Shown here piece by piece: positions 43,343 to 52,946 of a stretch of DNA of 64,000 bases (its first letter is position 1; the number at the start of each line of letters is the position of its first letter). The translations under genes and the position numbers were made by a program. Origin of the DNA: Candidatus Vecturithrix granuli (lineage in GTDB: Bacteria; Moduliflexota; Moduliflexia; Moduliflexales; Moduliflexaceae); NCBI GenBank assembly GCA_000739535.1, contig DF820467.1, forward strand, positions 141,895-205,894, in the 5' to 3' direction. The notes under the pieces are model-generated. The model did no database searches and had not been told where the DNA came from. It worked only from the letters and a program-made list of their open reading frames with translations.

Positions 43343-46300
43343 ATGTTAAAATCCTTATTGCATAAAATTATTAAGCCCAAGAATGAGCGCACCCTGGACA
43401 CATATCTTCCGCTAGTCACTGCGATCAATAAACTCGAAGCGGAATACGAACGCTACAGCGACGAGCGCTTGCGTGGGATGACGGAAGAGTTTCGCACGCG
43501 CATTATTGAGAACGCGGTGAAACGTGCGAAAGAACGGCTGGTAAATGATCAGCGCGGTTTGCGCAAAACGTTGGATGAGATTTTTGGCGAAGAAGAAGGG
43601 AACGACTTTCTGGCAGTAAGCGTGAACAAACACCATAATAAGGTACTCACGCGCGTTCTTGCCACGTTAGATCAGGAAATTCAAACAAAAATCGAGGAAT
43701 TGAGGGAACTCGATCAATTTGAACAGACCGATCCGACCCTGTTACGCGAAGGGATTGAAGAATATTTGCGAGAAACCTTACATCAGGAAATGGAAACCTC
43801 GATGGATGAGATTCTGCCGGAAGCCTTTGCGGTCGTACGCGAAGCCTCGAAGCGTACGCTCAAGATGCGCCATTTCGACGTGCAGTTAATGGGTGGTATC
43901 GCCTTACACCAGGGGAAAATTGCTGAAATGAAAACTGGCGAGGGCAAAACTCTGGTGGCCACGCTACCGGTGTATCTGAATGCGTTAACCGGTCGTGGTG
44001 TCCACGTGGTTACAGTTAATGATTATCTGGCCAGACGTGACCGCGAATGGATGGGGCAAATTTATGAATTTCTGGGGCTGACGGTAGGCGTTATTCAGAA
44101 CAGTATGGGCACCCGCGACCGACAAAAAGCCTATAATTGCGATATTACCTACGGCACCAATAACGAATTCGGCTTCGATTATCTGCGCGACAATCTGAAG
44201 AGCAATCCGGATGAGCGTGTGCAGCGCGAATTGAATTATGCCATTGTTGATGAAGTAGATAGCATCCTGATTGATGAAGCTCGCACCCCGCTGATTATCT
44301 CCGGCGAAGTGGAACACGATACCAATAAATTTCTCGATTTTCGCGGTCCGGTACGCGCTCTGGTGGAGAAACAACGGGTCATTCTTAACGAACTTTTTAA
44401 ACAGGTCAAGCAGTACGATGAAACGGAACCGGAGGCGTATGAGAAATACGAACTGCTGCTGAAAATTGAACGCGGCAATCCCAAACACGAACAATTGCTG
44501 GATTATATTGCCGAAAACAAAAACGCGAAAAAGCGCATGATGCAAGTGGAGAATGACTACATGCGCGATAAACGCGTCCATGAACTCACGGAAGGGCTGG
44601 TTTTTGCGATCAGCGAAAAAGAGCACAACGTGGAACTGACTGAAGAAGGACAGCATCAACTCTCGCGTCAAGAAGCTGATCTGTTTCTGCTGCCGGATCT
44701 GGACGCCGAATTCAGCCGTATTGATCAGGATACCTCGCTCAATGATTATCAGAAAGCCGAGGCAAAACGGAATATTTCGCGGTTGTACGATGAACGCCAT
44801 GAAAAAATCCACAATATCCATCAGTTGATCAAAGCCTACACCCTGTTTAAAAAGGATGTTGATTACGTCATTAACAATGGGGAAGTGTTAATTGTTGATG
44901 AATTTACCGGCCGGATGATGCCAGGCCGACGTTACAGCGATGGTTTGCACCAGGCGTTGGAAGCCAAAGAAGGGGTGCAGGTCGCCAAAGCCAGCCAAAC
45001 AGTGGCGACCATTACGCTGCAAAACTATTTCCGCCTATTCCGCAAATTGGCAGGCATGACGGGCACGGCCGAAACCGAGGCTGCAGAATTTATGGACATC
45101 TACAAATTGGATGTCGTGGTCGTACCGACCAATAAACCGATGATTCGCACAGATTATGCCGATGTGATTTATAAAACCGAAAAGGCCAAATTCCGTAATG
45201 TAGCACGTGAAATTGTGGATTGTTACATCAGCGGACAGCCGACCCTGGTCGGCACAATTACGATTAAAGTCTCGGAAGAATTGAGTGAAATGCTCGATTT
45301 AAAGCATCTGAATAAACTTTTGTTGCCGGAAAAATTGGAAGAATTGAAACAGGTAATGAAAGACCGGGACCACAAAGGCAAAATTCCGCACCACGTGTTG
45401 AACGCCAAATACCATGAGCAAGAAGCGGAAATTGTCGCCAGAGCAGGGCAATTCGGCTCTGTGACCATCGCCACCAACATGGCCGGGCGTGGTACGGACA
45501 TTGTGTTAGGCGAAGGCGTGGTGAAACTGGGTGGTTTGCACATCATCGGCACGGAACGCCACGAAAGCCGCCGTATTGATAATCAGTTGCGCGGACGTTC
45601 CGGACGGCAGGGCGACCCGGGGTCCTCGCGTTTTTACCTCTCGCTAGAAGATGATCTGATGCGTATTTTCGGGTCTGAACGTGTGGCTTCAATCATGGAA
45701 CGCCTGGGTGTTGATGAGGATGAACCGATTGAACATAGCTTAATCTCAAAAACGATTGAAAATGCCCAGAAAAAGGTCGAAGGCTTTAACTTTGAAATCC
45801 GTAAACAATTGTTGAAATATGACGACGTGAACAACAAGCAGCGCGAAGTGATATACACCCGCCGCGATCATGTGATTTTCAGCGACAATCTGGAACGCGA
45901 CTTCCTGTTCATGATGGAAGACGTGATTTACGAACTGGTCGAAAAACACGCGCCTCAGGATCAATATCCCGAAGATTGGAATTACGAAGGATTAAAAGGT
46001 GAATTACTGGATCGGTTTGCCATTTATCAATCCTTTGATGGCCTCAATAAAGAAGCTCTGACCCGCGAAGAGCTGGTAGAATTGCTCAAGAAAGGGTTTG
46101 AACTGGCTTTTCAAGAGAAAAAATTTGAGATCGAACGCATCCCGGATGTCTTTTTCGGCGATCTGCGCGAAGGGGAAACCAAAGTCAATAAGTTTCTGCG
46201 GTCGATCATGCTCGATCGTATTGATCGCAATTGGATGGACAACCTGCTCTCCCTGGATCACTTAAAAGAAGGGATCGGTCTGCGCAGTTATGGACAGAAA

Positions 46301-46654
46301 GACCCGCTGATCGAATATAAACGCGAAGCTTTCGACATTTTTGCCGACATGATCGAACGGATCAACACCGAAACCGTTGAATTGATGATGAAATTCAGCC
46401 TGCGCCCGCAGCAACAGCCACAGCGAGCGGTCGTCGTCTCAGCCAGCGAACGCACGGAAGATTCGCAGGGTATGGCGATGCGGCGCGGACGCCAGCAGCT
46501 TATGCAGCCGCAATCCGCCGATGCGTACGCTACTAACACCAGCGAAACTGATCTGAAGCCGCGACCAGTCGTCCGAGATCATCCCAAAGTTGGCCGCAAT
46601 GATCCCTGTCCCTGCGGCAGTGGCAAAAAATACAAAAAATGCTGCGGGAGGTAA
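43343..46654 (+). CDS. secA: Protein translocase subunit SecA
   Basis: A 1103-residue motor ATPase of the general secretion pathway. Walker A is EMKTGEGKT at about 195-203. [15 protein letters not shown], the Walker B region and the DEAD-like motor run through the first half, and the end carries the zinc-binding [13 protein letters not shown]. Compared with E. coli SecA (901 residues) there is an insertion of about 95 charged residues between TEEFRTRI (about 54) and [11 protein letters not shown] (about 156), plus extra residues around 350-500. The start has no clear ribosome binding site. The gene is 3 bases from cmk. Confidence 0.95.
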   Translation: MLKSLLHKIIKPKNERTLDTYLPLVTAINKLEAEYERYSDERLRGMTEEFRTRIIENAVKRAKERLVNDQRGLRKTLDEIFGEEEGNDFLAVSVNKHHNKVLTRVLATLDQEIQTKIEELRELDQFEQTDPTLLREGIEEYLRETLHQEMETSMDEILPEAFAVVREASKRTLKMRHFDVQLMGGIALHQGKIAEMKTGEGKTLVATLPVYLNALTGRGVHVVTVNDYLARRDREWMGQIYEFLGLTVGVIQNSMGTRDRQKAYNCDITYGTNNEFGFDYLRDNLKSNPDERVQRELNYAIVDEVDSILIDEARTPLIISGEVEHDTNKFLDFRGPVRALVEKQRVILNELFKQVKQYDETEPEAYEKYELLLKIERGNPKHEQLLDYIAENKNAKKRMMQVENDYMRDKRVHELTEGLVFAISEKEHNVELTEEGQHQLSRQEADLFLLPDLDAEFSRIDQDTSLNDYQKAEAKRNISRLYDERHEKIHNIHQLIKAYTLFKKDVDYVINNGEVLIVDEFTGRMMPGRRYSDGLHQALEAKEGVQVAKASQTVATITLQNYFRLFRKLAGMTGTAETEAAEFMDIYKLDVVVVPTNKPMIRTDYADVIYKTEKAKFRNVAREIVDCYISGQPTLVGTITIKVSEELSEMLDLKHLNKLLLPEKLEELKQVMKDRDHKGKIPHHVLNAKYHEQEAEIVARAGQFGSVTIATNMAGRGTDIVLGEGVVKLGGLHIIGTERHESRRIDNQLRGRSGRQGDPGSSRFYLSLEDDLMRIFGSERVASIMERLGVDEDEPIEHSLISKTIENAQKKVEGFNFEIRKQLLKYDDVNNKQREVIYTRRDHVIFSDNLERDFLFMMEDVIYELVEKHAPQDQYPEDWNYEGLKGELLDRFAIYQSFDGLNKEALTREELVELLKKGFELAFQEKKFEIERIPDVFFGDLREGETKVNKFLRSIMLDRIDRNWMDNLLSLDHLKEGIGLRSYGQKDPLIEYKREAFDIFADMIERINTETVELMMKFSLRPQQQPQRAVVVSASERTEDSQGMAMRRGRQQLMQPQSADAYATNTSETDLKPRPVVRDHPKVGRNDPCPCGSGKKYKKCCGR

Positions 46655-46657
46655 CTG

Positions 46658-47341
46658 ATGAAAAAATTCGTGATTGCCATTGACGGCCCCGCAGGATCAG
46701 GCAAAAGCCGCATCGGGGACATGCTAGCGCAGCGCCTCGGATACGTCCATATCAGTACGGGTATCTTTTATCGGGCGATTGGTTGGAAGGCCGACCAGCA
46801 CCAGATTCCTTTACACGATATTCCGGCTTTACAAGCATTAATTGTCCACACTGCTATCACCTTTCAACACCGGGATAACGGCAATACTGCGGTGTTTCTT
46901 GATGGAAAAGATGTTTCAGATAATTTAGCAACAAACGAAGCCGGAATACTGGCCTCGAAAGTGTCAGCCATTCCGGAAGTACGTCAGGGCTTATTCGCCC
47001 TACAGCGACGCGCCGGACAGGATGGCGGCGTTATTCTTGACGGCCGCGATATTGGCACGGTCGTGTTCCCTGACGCTGAAGCCAAATTTTATTTGGATGC
47101 TTCGCCTGAAGAACGCGCCAGACGTCGTTTTTTGCAATTACAGGAACAGGGCCTTGCGGCTGATTTTGATCGGCTATTGATGGATATCAAGCAGCGTGAT
47201 TATGACGACACCCACCGTCAAACCGCGCCATTGCGACAGGCAGAAGACGCTATGTATATCGACTCGACCTCTTTGTCGCCTGAAGATGTGGTAAGCGTCA
47301 TGGAAGAACATATCAGAAAAATTCTTCAGAAAATACACTAA
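46658..47341 (+). CDS. cmk: Cytidylate kinase
   Basis: A 227-residue protein of normal length. The phosphate-binding loop is IDGPAGSGKS at the N terminus, with STGIFYRAIG, LDGRDIGTVVFPDA and the lid region ERARRRFLQLQE. It makes CDP/dCDP from CMP/dCMP in the cytoplasm. It lies between secA and rpsA, and cmk-rpsA adjacency is widespread in bacteria. The gap to secA is 3 bases, so these are coupled. Confidence 0.95.
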   Translation: MKKFVIAIDGPAGSGKSRIGDMLAQRLGYVHISTGIFYRAIGWKADQHQIPLHDIPALQALIVHTAITFQHRDNGNTAVFLDGKDVSDNLATNEAGILASKVSAIPEVRQGLFALQRRAGQDGGVILDGRDIGTVVFPDAEAKFYLDASPEERARRRFLQLQEQGLAADFDRLLMDIKQRDYDDTHRQTAPLRQAEDAMYIDSTSLSPEDVVSVMEEHIRKILQKIH

Positions 47342-47432
47342 ATATCTTGACTAAATTTCAGAACTTTCAATAAGTGTACTCCTACTGCATGGAATCATGC
47401 GATTTTAATATCTTTAGGAGGTTAACTTTTTC

Positions 47433-49325
47433 ATGGTAGAAGAGCATATTCACACACAAACAGTTGCGGACCAATCAGAAGAAGATAAAGAAAAGACTGA
47501 GGAATACACCGGATTATCTTCAGAAGAGCAGGAATCCGCCGATAGTTTTCGCGATCCAGAAATGGTGGCGTTGTTAGAACGATCCTTTGCGAATGTTGAA
47601 GAAGGACGGATTGTCCGGGGGACAGTTGTGCAAATTCATGATAGCGATGTCTTAGTAGATATTGGCTACAAATCCGAAGGCACTATCCCCTTACGTGAGT
47701 TCAAAACGCCAAATGGCGAGCCGCTTGAAGTCAACGTCGGCGATCAAATTGATGTCTTCCTCGAAAATACGGAAGACGAAAATGGGCTGGTTGTTCTCTC
47801 AAAAGAAAAGGCCGATCGGATTCAGATTTGGGAAGATATTACCAAAGCGTATGAAGATGGTCGGGTTGTTGAGGGGAAAGTCTGTGAACGAATTAAAGGC
47901 GGCTTATCAGTGGATATTGGCGTCAAAGCTTTCTTGCCAGGCTCGCAGGTTGATTTACGTCCGATTCGCAATTTGGAAACTCTGATCGGCGAAACCATCC
48001 GCACCAAGATTATCAAACTGAACCGTCGCCGGGGTAATATCGTGCTTTCACGACGCGCAATTCTTGAAGAAGAACGCGAAAGCGCACGTCAGGAAACCTT
48101 AGCGAATCTGGAAGAAGGTAAGGTCGTCAACGGCGTGGTCAAAAATATCACTGACTACGGCGTGTTTATTGATTTAGGTGGTATCGACGGCTTGCTGCAC
48201 ATTACCGACATCTCCTGGGGACGAGTCAATCATCCTTCTGAACTGTTCCAGGTTGGCGACGAAATTGAAGTCGTCGTTCTGCAATTTAATCAGCAAGAAG
48301 AAAAAGTATCGCTCGGTTTAAAACAAAAATCTGCGGACCCATGGGAAACTGTGGCAGAAAAATATCCGGTTGGCTCACGAGTCAACGGCAAAGTTGTCAG
48401 TATTACGGATTACGGCGCCTTTGTCGAACTGGAAACCGGCATCGAAGGATTGGTACACATCTCCGAAATGTCCTGGACCAAACGAGTGAAACATCCATCG
48501 AAAATTGTCTCAATGGGCGATATTGTTGAAGCCATTGTGCTCGATTTGGATGTGAACAATCGCCGTATTTCACTGGGCCTCAAACAAATTGAGCAAAATC
48601 CCTGGGCGGTGGTGGCTGAGAAATATCCTCCGGGAAGCATTGTCACGGGCGTAGTACGAAACTTGACTGATTTCGGGGCGTTTATCGAACTGGAAGAAGG
48701 CATTGACGGATTGGTGCATATTTCCGATATGTCCTGGACAACGCGTGTGAAACATCCTTCTGAAGTCCTGAAAAAAGGAGAACAGGTCCAGGCCGTTTTA
48801 CTGAACATCGACGTTGAACATGAGCGACTTTCCCTGGGTATTAAACAGTTACAGACGAATCCGTGGGAAGGGATTGCTAATTCGATTTCGGTTGGCGATA
48901 ACGTCATCGGGAAGGTGGTGCGCCTGACTGATTTTGGAGCCTTTATCGAATTGGAAAACGGCATCGAAGGTCTGCTGCATGTCTCTGAAATCTCACACCA
49001 GCATGTCAAAAAACCTGAAGATGTGCTTGCGGTCGGACAGGAAATTACCGCCAAAGTGATTAAGCTGGATGAAGAGAATCGCCGCATTGGGTTGAGCATT
49101 AAGGCCTATGACGAAGAGATGGGCAAAGGCGCAGAAGGTGAAACTGAACCTGCTGAAGAAAAGGTGGAGGCAACTGAAACGGCCGAAACTGAAGCTGCTG
49201 AAACGCCCGTAGAAGAAACGCCTGTAGCAGAACAAGAGCAGCCAGAGGCGGCAAAACCGGAAGAACCCGCAGTTGATGCTGAAACTCCCGCAGAACCCGA
49301 AGCGGAAGCACCCAAACAAGAATAA
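47433..49325 (+). CDS. rpsA: 30S ribosomal protein S1
   Basis: A 630-residue protein with six S1 RNA-binding domains. They begin near GRIVRGTVVQIHD, GRVVEGKVCERIK, GKVVNGVVKNITDYGVF, GSRVNGKVVSITDYGAF, GSIVTGVVRNLTDFGAF and GDNVIGKVVRLTDFGAF. It binds mRNA at the 30S platform and helps initiation. The last 65 residues are a low-complexity Glu/Ala/Pro/Thr tail rich in repeated AETPVEE-like units, longer than in E. coli. A strong ribosome binding site (AGGAGGTTAACTTTTTC) precedes the ATG. A terminator follows the gene. Confidence 0.95.
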   Translation: MVEEHIHTQTVADQSEEDKEKTEEYTGLSSEEQESADSFRDPEMVALLERSFANVEEGRIVRGTVVQIHDSDVLVDIGYKSEGTIPLREFKTPNGEPLEVNVGDQIDVFLENTEDENGLVVLSKEKADRIQIWEDITKAYEDGRVVEGKVCERIKGGLSVDIGVKAFLPGSQVDLRPIRNLETLIGETIRTKIIKLNRRRGNIVLSRRAILEEERESARQETLANLEEGKVVNGVVKNITDYGVFIDLGGIDGLLHITDISWGRVNHPSELFQVGDEIEVVVLQFNQQEEKVSLGLKQKSADPWETVAEKYPVGSRVNGKVVSITDYGAFVELETGIEGLVHISEMSWTKRVKHPSKIVSMGDIVEAIVLDLDVNNRRISLGLKQIEQNPWAVVAEKYPPGSIVTGVVRNLTDFGAFIELEEGIDGLVHISDMSWTTRVKHPSEVLKKGEQVQAVLLNIDVEHERLSLGIKQLQTNPWEGIANSISVGDNVIGKVVRLTDFGAFIELENGIEGLLHVSEISHQHVKKPEDVLAVGQEITAKVIKLDEENRRIGLSIKAYDEEMGKGAEGETEPAEEKVEATETAETEAAETPVEETPVAEQEQPEAAKPEEPAVDAETPAEPEAEAPKQE

Positions 49326-49348
49326 GACGTTCAGCAACATATCTGATC

Positions 49349-49380
49349 AAAAAACCGGGTTTTTCAAAAACCCGGTTTTT
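49349..49380 (+). terminator. Terminator between rpsA and the convergent calcium ATPase
   Basis: AAAAACCGGGTTTTT / AAAAACCCGGTTTTT hairpin, 23 bases after the rpsA stop and 14 bases from the stop of the convergent gene. Its symmetry and T/A tracts suit both directions. Confidence 0.9.
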
Positions 49381-49393
49381 CTCTGCGGATATA

Positions 49394-52330
49394 TCACTTT
49401 TCGTTTTTCTTCCGCTGCATCCAACGCCAGACTTCACCAGCCCATAAGACCACAGAGGTTCCCAGAATAATCAGAATCCATTCTTGCAAGGAAAGCGGAA
49501 TGGTTCGGAAAGCAGTTCCTCCGACCTGGATGATAAAAATCTGTCCGATAAAAATGGCGGAAGCGATAGCAACAAATCCCTTATTTTCCATAAGGTGATC
49601 AAAGGCGGAATGCGTTAAACTAAGACAACGCGCATTGAACATATTCCAAAACTGGCACATCACGAAGATGGTGAAAAAGACGGTCAGTTCATGGGTACTG
49701 ACAACGCCGTCGCGCTGAATGTAAATCAGCAGCCCCACAAAGAAGACGAGAAAGGCGGAAGCGACCGTTAGAATATTTTTCGTCATGGCTTTCGTGACAA
49801 TAAAATCGTGCGGGTCGCGCGGCGGACGTTTCATCACATCCCAATGCGGCGGTTCTGTAGCTAAGGCTAAGGCCGCAAAGGTATCCATAATCAAATTCAC
49901 CCACAGCATTTGTGTCACCGTGAACGGGATTTTGACGCCGATAAACGGACCGAGCAGCGCAATACCCAGAGCCGCAACATTGATGGTTAATTGGAAGAGA
50001 ATAAAACGCTGGATGTTCTCATATAACGAACGTCCCCACATGACTCCTTTGACAATGCTGCTAAAGGAATCATCCAGCAGCACAATATCACTTGCTTCTT
50101 TGGCGACCGAGGTGCCGGTCTTTCCCATTGAAAGCCCGACATTGGCGTAATTCAGCGCAGGAGCATCGTTTGTGCCATCGCCTGTGACGGCAACCACCTG
50201 TTTACGCTTCTGGAGTAATTTGACCAGACGCATTTTATCTAAGGGACGCGCGCGTGAGAGCACTTTCAGGTTCGTGACGACCTGTTCAGCTTCTTTGTCG
50301 GAAAGCTGCTCAAATTCTCGCCCAGTGAGATGGCGATCATCGGTATCACTTTCCTCCCATAAATGAATCTGTCGCGCAATCTCTTTCGCCGTCTCCGAAT
50401 TATCTCCGGTGACAATCGTCACCTTGATCCCGGCGTCGCGGCAGGCCCGAATGGCTTCCGGCACTTCAGGTCGGATCGGATCAGCAATCGCGACAAAGCC
50501 AAGCCAGATCATGTCACGTGTTATCTCTTCAATCTCAGTATGGTCGGCAGGCGCGTCATGATAGGCAAACGCTAGCGTGCGCATTCCGCGCTGCTGATAC
50601 CCATGTAATTGGGCCTCAATGGCAGCTTTTTCCTCTTCCCGGAAAGTCCGTTCACCTTGTGGAGTCAAAATCCGGGTACAGTGGCTCAGAATAATTTCGG
50701 GCGCGCCTTTAATATGGAGAATATTTGTATTCGTAATTGGCGATGCTCCCAGGGTTGCCATATATTTGCGATCCGTCGAAAATGTCCATTGATAGCTGAC
50801 CGGAAACTCATCGCGCTGCAATACATAATCAATACCTAAATTCTCAAGCCAGAGTAAGAGCGCGCCTTCGGTCGGATTTCCAAGCGGAACGGACGTTCCT
50901 GAACTACGATCCAGATGCGCGGTTGTATTTGCCGCAATCGCCTCGATAATCAGGCGTTCCTTTTGAGTTGGCTGTTCTTTGGCAAGCGTTGATTTTCCGC
51001 CAAGACAGGGGAAACTGACTTCGTGCACCTGCATTTGATTGAGCGTTAAGGTGCCGGTTTTATCAGAACAGATCACAGTCGCCGCGCCAATGGTTTCGCA
51101 GGCGTGCATCCGGCGCACCAGATTGTTGGCCGCCGTCATCTTGCGCATACTATACGCCAGACTCAGGGTGACGCTCATAGCTAACCCTTCCGGCACAGCC
51201 ACGACAATGATGGTTACGGCAATCATAAAATAGGTCAGAAAATTCCGCCCGATCTCCGCTGGCAGCCAGCTTTCTGAGGTTCCGGGCGTGAGACCAACCA
51301 GATATCCAAAAAGGGTGCCAAGGATCAGAATGCCCAGGCCAATGCCAGCCGTTTTCGCCCAACCGATTAAACTGTCATTCTCAAGCCAGTCGGGGGCTTG
51401 CAATTCTTTGCCGAACAGTTCAAACCCATCATAGACAATGGGCAGCCATACCCGCACCAGAGCGACAATGACGGCAATTTTTAGCACACCGACAAAATAC
51501 CATTGATGCAGGCTTAATTGTAATTCCCCGGTAAATATATCGCGGATGACCAGGGCAATATAAATTAAAGCTGCGACTGTAAAACCCGCTACACCGATTA
51601 ATTTACTCAAGCGTTCGAGTTGGATATTCAGTGGGGTTTGTTCTTCAGTCTCTTCAGCAGCAGTGCGAGCCGTTTTCCCAACTTCGGTCGTATCGCCGAC
51701 AGCCGAGATTTGCATGATGCCGTGTCCATCGGCTACCATCGTTCCCCGGTATAATCTGTCGCGAGTGTAAGCGGTTTCCTCAACCGGCTGCATGGCGACC
51801 TCTTCCTGCGACACTTTGTGTACTGGAACTGATTCGCCAGTCAAACAGGCTTCGTTGACGTGGAATGAAACCGCTTCCAGGATCTGTCCGTCGGCCGGAA
51901 TCTCTTCTCCTAATTCTACCAGAGCAACATCATCCACGACCAGATCTTTTTTGGGCACTGTGGTGATGTTGCCGTCGCGAATCACTTTCACAGGCACTTC
52001 ATCGTTCACCTGATTGAGAATATCAAATTCCTTATTCGCCTTATATTCATTCAAAAACGCTAACGTCGTAGCGAGCATAATCGCAATAATAATACCGATG
52101 CCTTCAGCATATTTTCCATCGGCAATACCCACGCCGACCGCAATAATCGCGGCAATGATCAGAATGCGAATCACCGGATCATCGAATTTTTCTAATAAGA
52201 GTTTCCACCAGGGATCGCGCTCTGGCGGAGTCAGGATATTACTGCCGTATTTTTGGCGACTTGCTTCAACCTCGGCTGAGGTCAAGCCTTTAAAGCGTAA
52301 GGTGAGCTGTTTGTGGGTTGTTGCTGCCAT
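49394..52330 (-). CDS. Cation-transporting P-type ATPase, calcium PMCA/SERCA-like
   Basis: A 978-residue protein with a P2 ATPase layout. TGES is at 164-167, the phosphorylation site CSDKTGTLTLNQ has Asp423, and the ion-site PEGL is at 380-383. The hinge TGDGTNDAPAL follows, and six hydrophobic segments close the protein. EKFDDPVIRILI and the run PEGLAMSVTLSLAYSMRKM resemble plasma-membrane calcium ATPases. An extra segment of about 70 residues with a hydrophobic stretch (GIGLGILILGTLFGYL) lies between the third and fourth helices. It would export Ca2+ using ATP. AGGAGGAGACA precedes the start. Confidence 0.88.
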   Translation of the reverse strand: MAATTHKQLTLRFKGLTSAEVEASRQKYGSNILTPPERDPWWKLLLEKFDDPVIRILIIAAIIAVGVGIADGKYAEGIGIIIAIMLATTLAFLNEYKANKEFDILNQVNDEVPVKVIRDGNITTVPKKDLVVDDVALVELGEEIPADGQILEAVSFHVNEACLTGESVPVHKVSQEEVAMQPVEETAYTRDRLYRGTMVADGHGIMQISAVGDTTEVGKTARTAAEETEEQTPLNIQLERLSKLIGVAGFTVAALIYIALVIRDIFTGELQLSLHQWYFVGVLKIAVIVALVRVWLPIVYDGFELFGKELQAPDWLENDSLIGWAKTAGIGLGILILGTLFGYLVGLTPGTSESWLPAEIGRNFLTYFMIAVTIIVVAVPEGLAMSVTLSLAYSMRKMTAANNLVRRMHACETIGAATVICSDKTGTLTLNQMQVHEVSFPCLGGKSTLAKEQPTQKERLIIEAIAANTTAHLDRSSGTSVPLGNPTEGALLLWLENLGIDYVLQRDEFPVSYQWTFSTDRKYMATLGASPITNTNILHIKGAPEIILSHCTRILTPQGERTFREEEKAAIEAQLHGYQQRGMRTLAFAYHDAPADHTEIEEITRDMIWLGFVAIADPIRPEVPEAIRACRDAGIKVTIVTGDNSETAKEIARQIHLWEESDTDDRHLTGREFEQLSDKEAEQVVTNLKVLSRARPLDKMRLVKLLQKRKQVVAVTGDGTNDAPALNYANVGLSMGKTGTSVAKEASDIVLLDDSFSSIVKGVMWGRSLYENIQRFILFQLTINVAALGIALLGPFIGVKIPFTVTQMLWVNLIMDTFAALALATEPPHWDVMKRPPRDPHDFIVTKAMTKNILTVASAFLVFFVGLLIYIQRDGVVSTHELTVFFTIFVMCQFWNMFNARCLSLTHSAFDHLMENKGFVAIASAIFIGQIFIIQVGGTAFRTIPLSLQEWILIILGTSVVLWAGEVWRWMQRKKNEK

Positions 52331-52360
52331 AATGTTTTTGTCTCCTCCTATGTCGTGAAA

Positions 52361-52391
52361 GAAACCGGGGTTTTGCTAAAAACCCGGTTTC
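52361..52391 (-). terminator. Terminator of the neu-capsule-pgpA operon
   Basis: On the minus strand GAAACCGGGTTTTTAGCAAA / CCCCGGTTTC hairpin, 8 bases after the pgpA stop and 30 bases before the ATPase start codon. It lacks a long T run, so termination may be partial. It shares the CCGGGTTTTT stem with four other terminators. Confidence 0.8.
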
Positions 52392-52398
52392 TCTGCCA

Positions 52399-52926
52399 TT
52401 ACATTGAACTGATAAGCCATCTTGCCAATCCTATTTTAGGGCCGAGCCACCATAGTCCATGCAGAACAAGAACCGCATATACGGAACTGATAAGATCATC
52501 AAGTAAAATTCCCCAGGCGCCGTGAATTTGTTGATCAACCTGTCTGGCAGGCGGAATTTTGATAATGTCAAATACTCGAAATAACAGAAATCCCCAGAGC
52601 GCAACCTGCCAAAGCTGCCCCTGACGAAAAAGAAGCGGCACGAGCAAATAACCGGCGACTTCATCCAACACAAAATGTCCCGGATCTTCTTGCTGCCAAT
52701 AAGCTTCAGCCCAGGGCGTCAGCCAATTATTGGCCGCGCAGACCAGAAAAAATACCACGAAAAGCGCAGGCCATTGCAAACTCAAAGGAAACGTCAGCGC
52801 AATCACGACATGCAGAAAAACTCCGAATAATGTGCCGAACGTTCCAGGAGCAAAGGGCATCAAACCAAGCCCGAAAGCCGAACCAATGAGAAGGTACGCA
52901 TAATATTTCTTTTGTTGTTTTTCCAT
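52399..52926 (-). CDS. pgpA: Phosphatidylglycerophosphatase A
   Basis: About 175 residues. PgpA features are FGLGLMPFAPGTFGTL near the N terminus and HFVLDEVAGYLLVPLL, followed by RVFDIIKIPPARQVDQ and GILLDDLISSVYA. Three or four hydrophobic segments place it in the inner membrane, where it makes phosphatidylglycerol. Several starts are possible: a TTG at 52944, an ATG at 52938 and an ATG at 52926 (MEKQQKK). The last has the best-spaced GAAAG site. The gene ends the nonulosonate operon, 21 bases after the capsule-type gene. Confidence 0.9.
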   Translation of the reverse strand: MEKQQKKYYAYLLIGSAFGLGLMPFAPGTFGTLFGVFLHVVIALTFPLSLQWPALFVVFFLVCAANNWLTPWAEAYWQQEDPGHFVLDEVAGYLLVPLLFRQGQLWQVALWGFLLFRVFDIIKIPPARQVDQQIHGAWGILLDDLISSVYAVLVLHGLWWLGPKIGLARWLISSM

Positions 52927-52946
52927 AATATCTTTCATCTCCAATC

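Noticed and set aside
43985-44821. A 278-codon open frame antisense to secA
   Set aside because: Phe/Ile/Gln-rich low-complexity translation opposite conserved SecA sequence. No ribosome binding site or homology.
48410-49099. A 229-codon open frame antisense to rpsA
   Set aside because: It mirrors the repeated S1 domains (Thr/Ser/Pro-rich repeats), so it is a by-product of the repeat structure.
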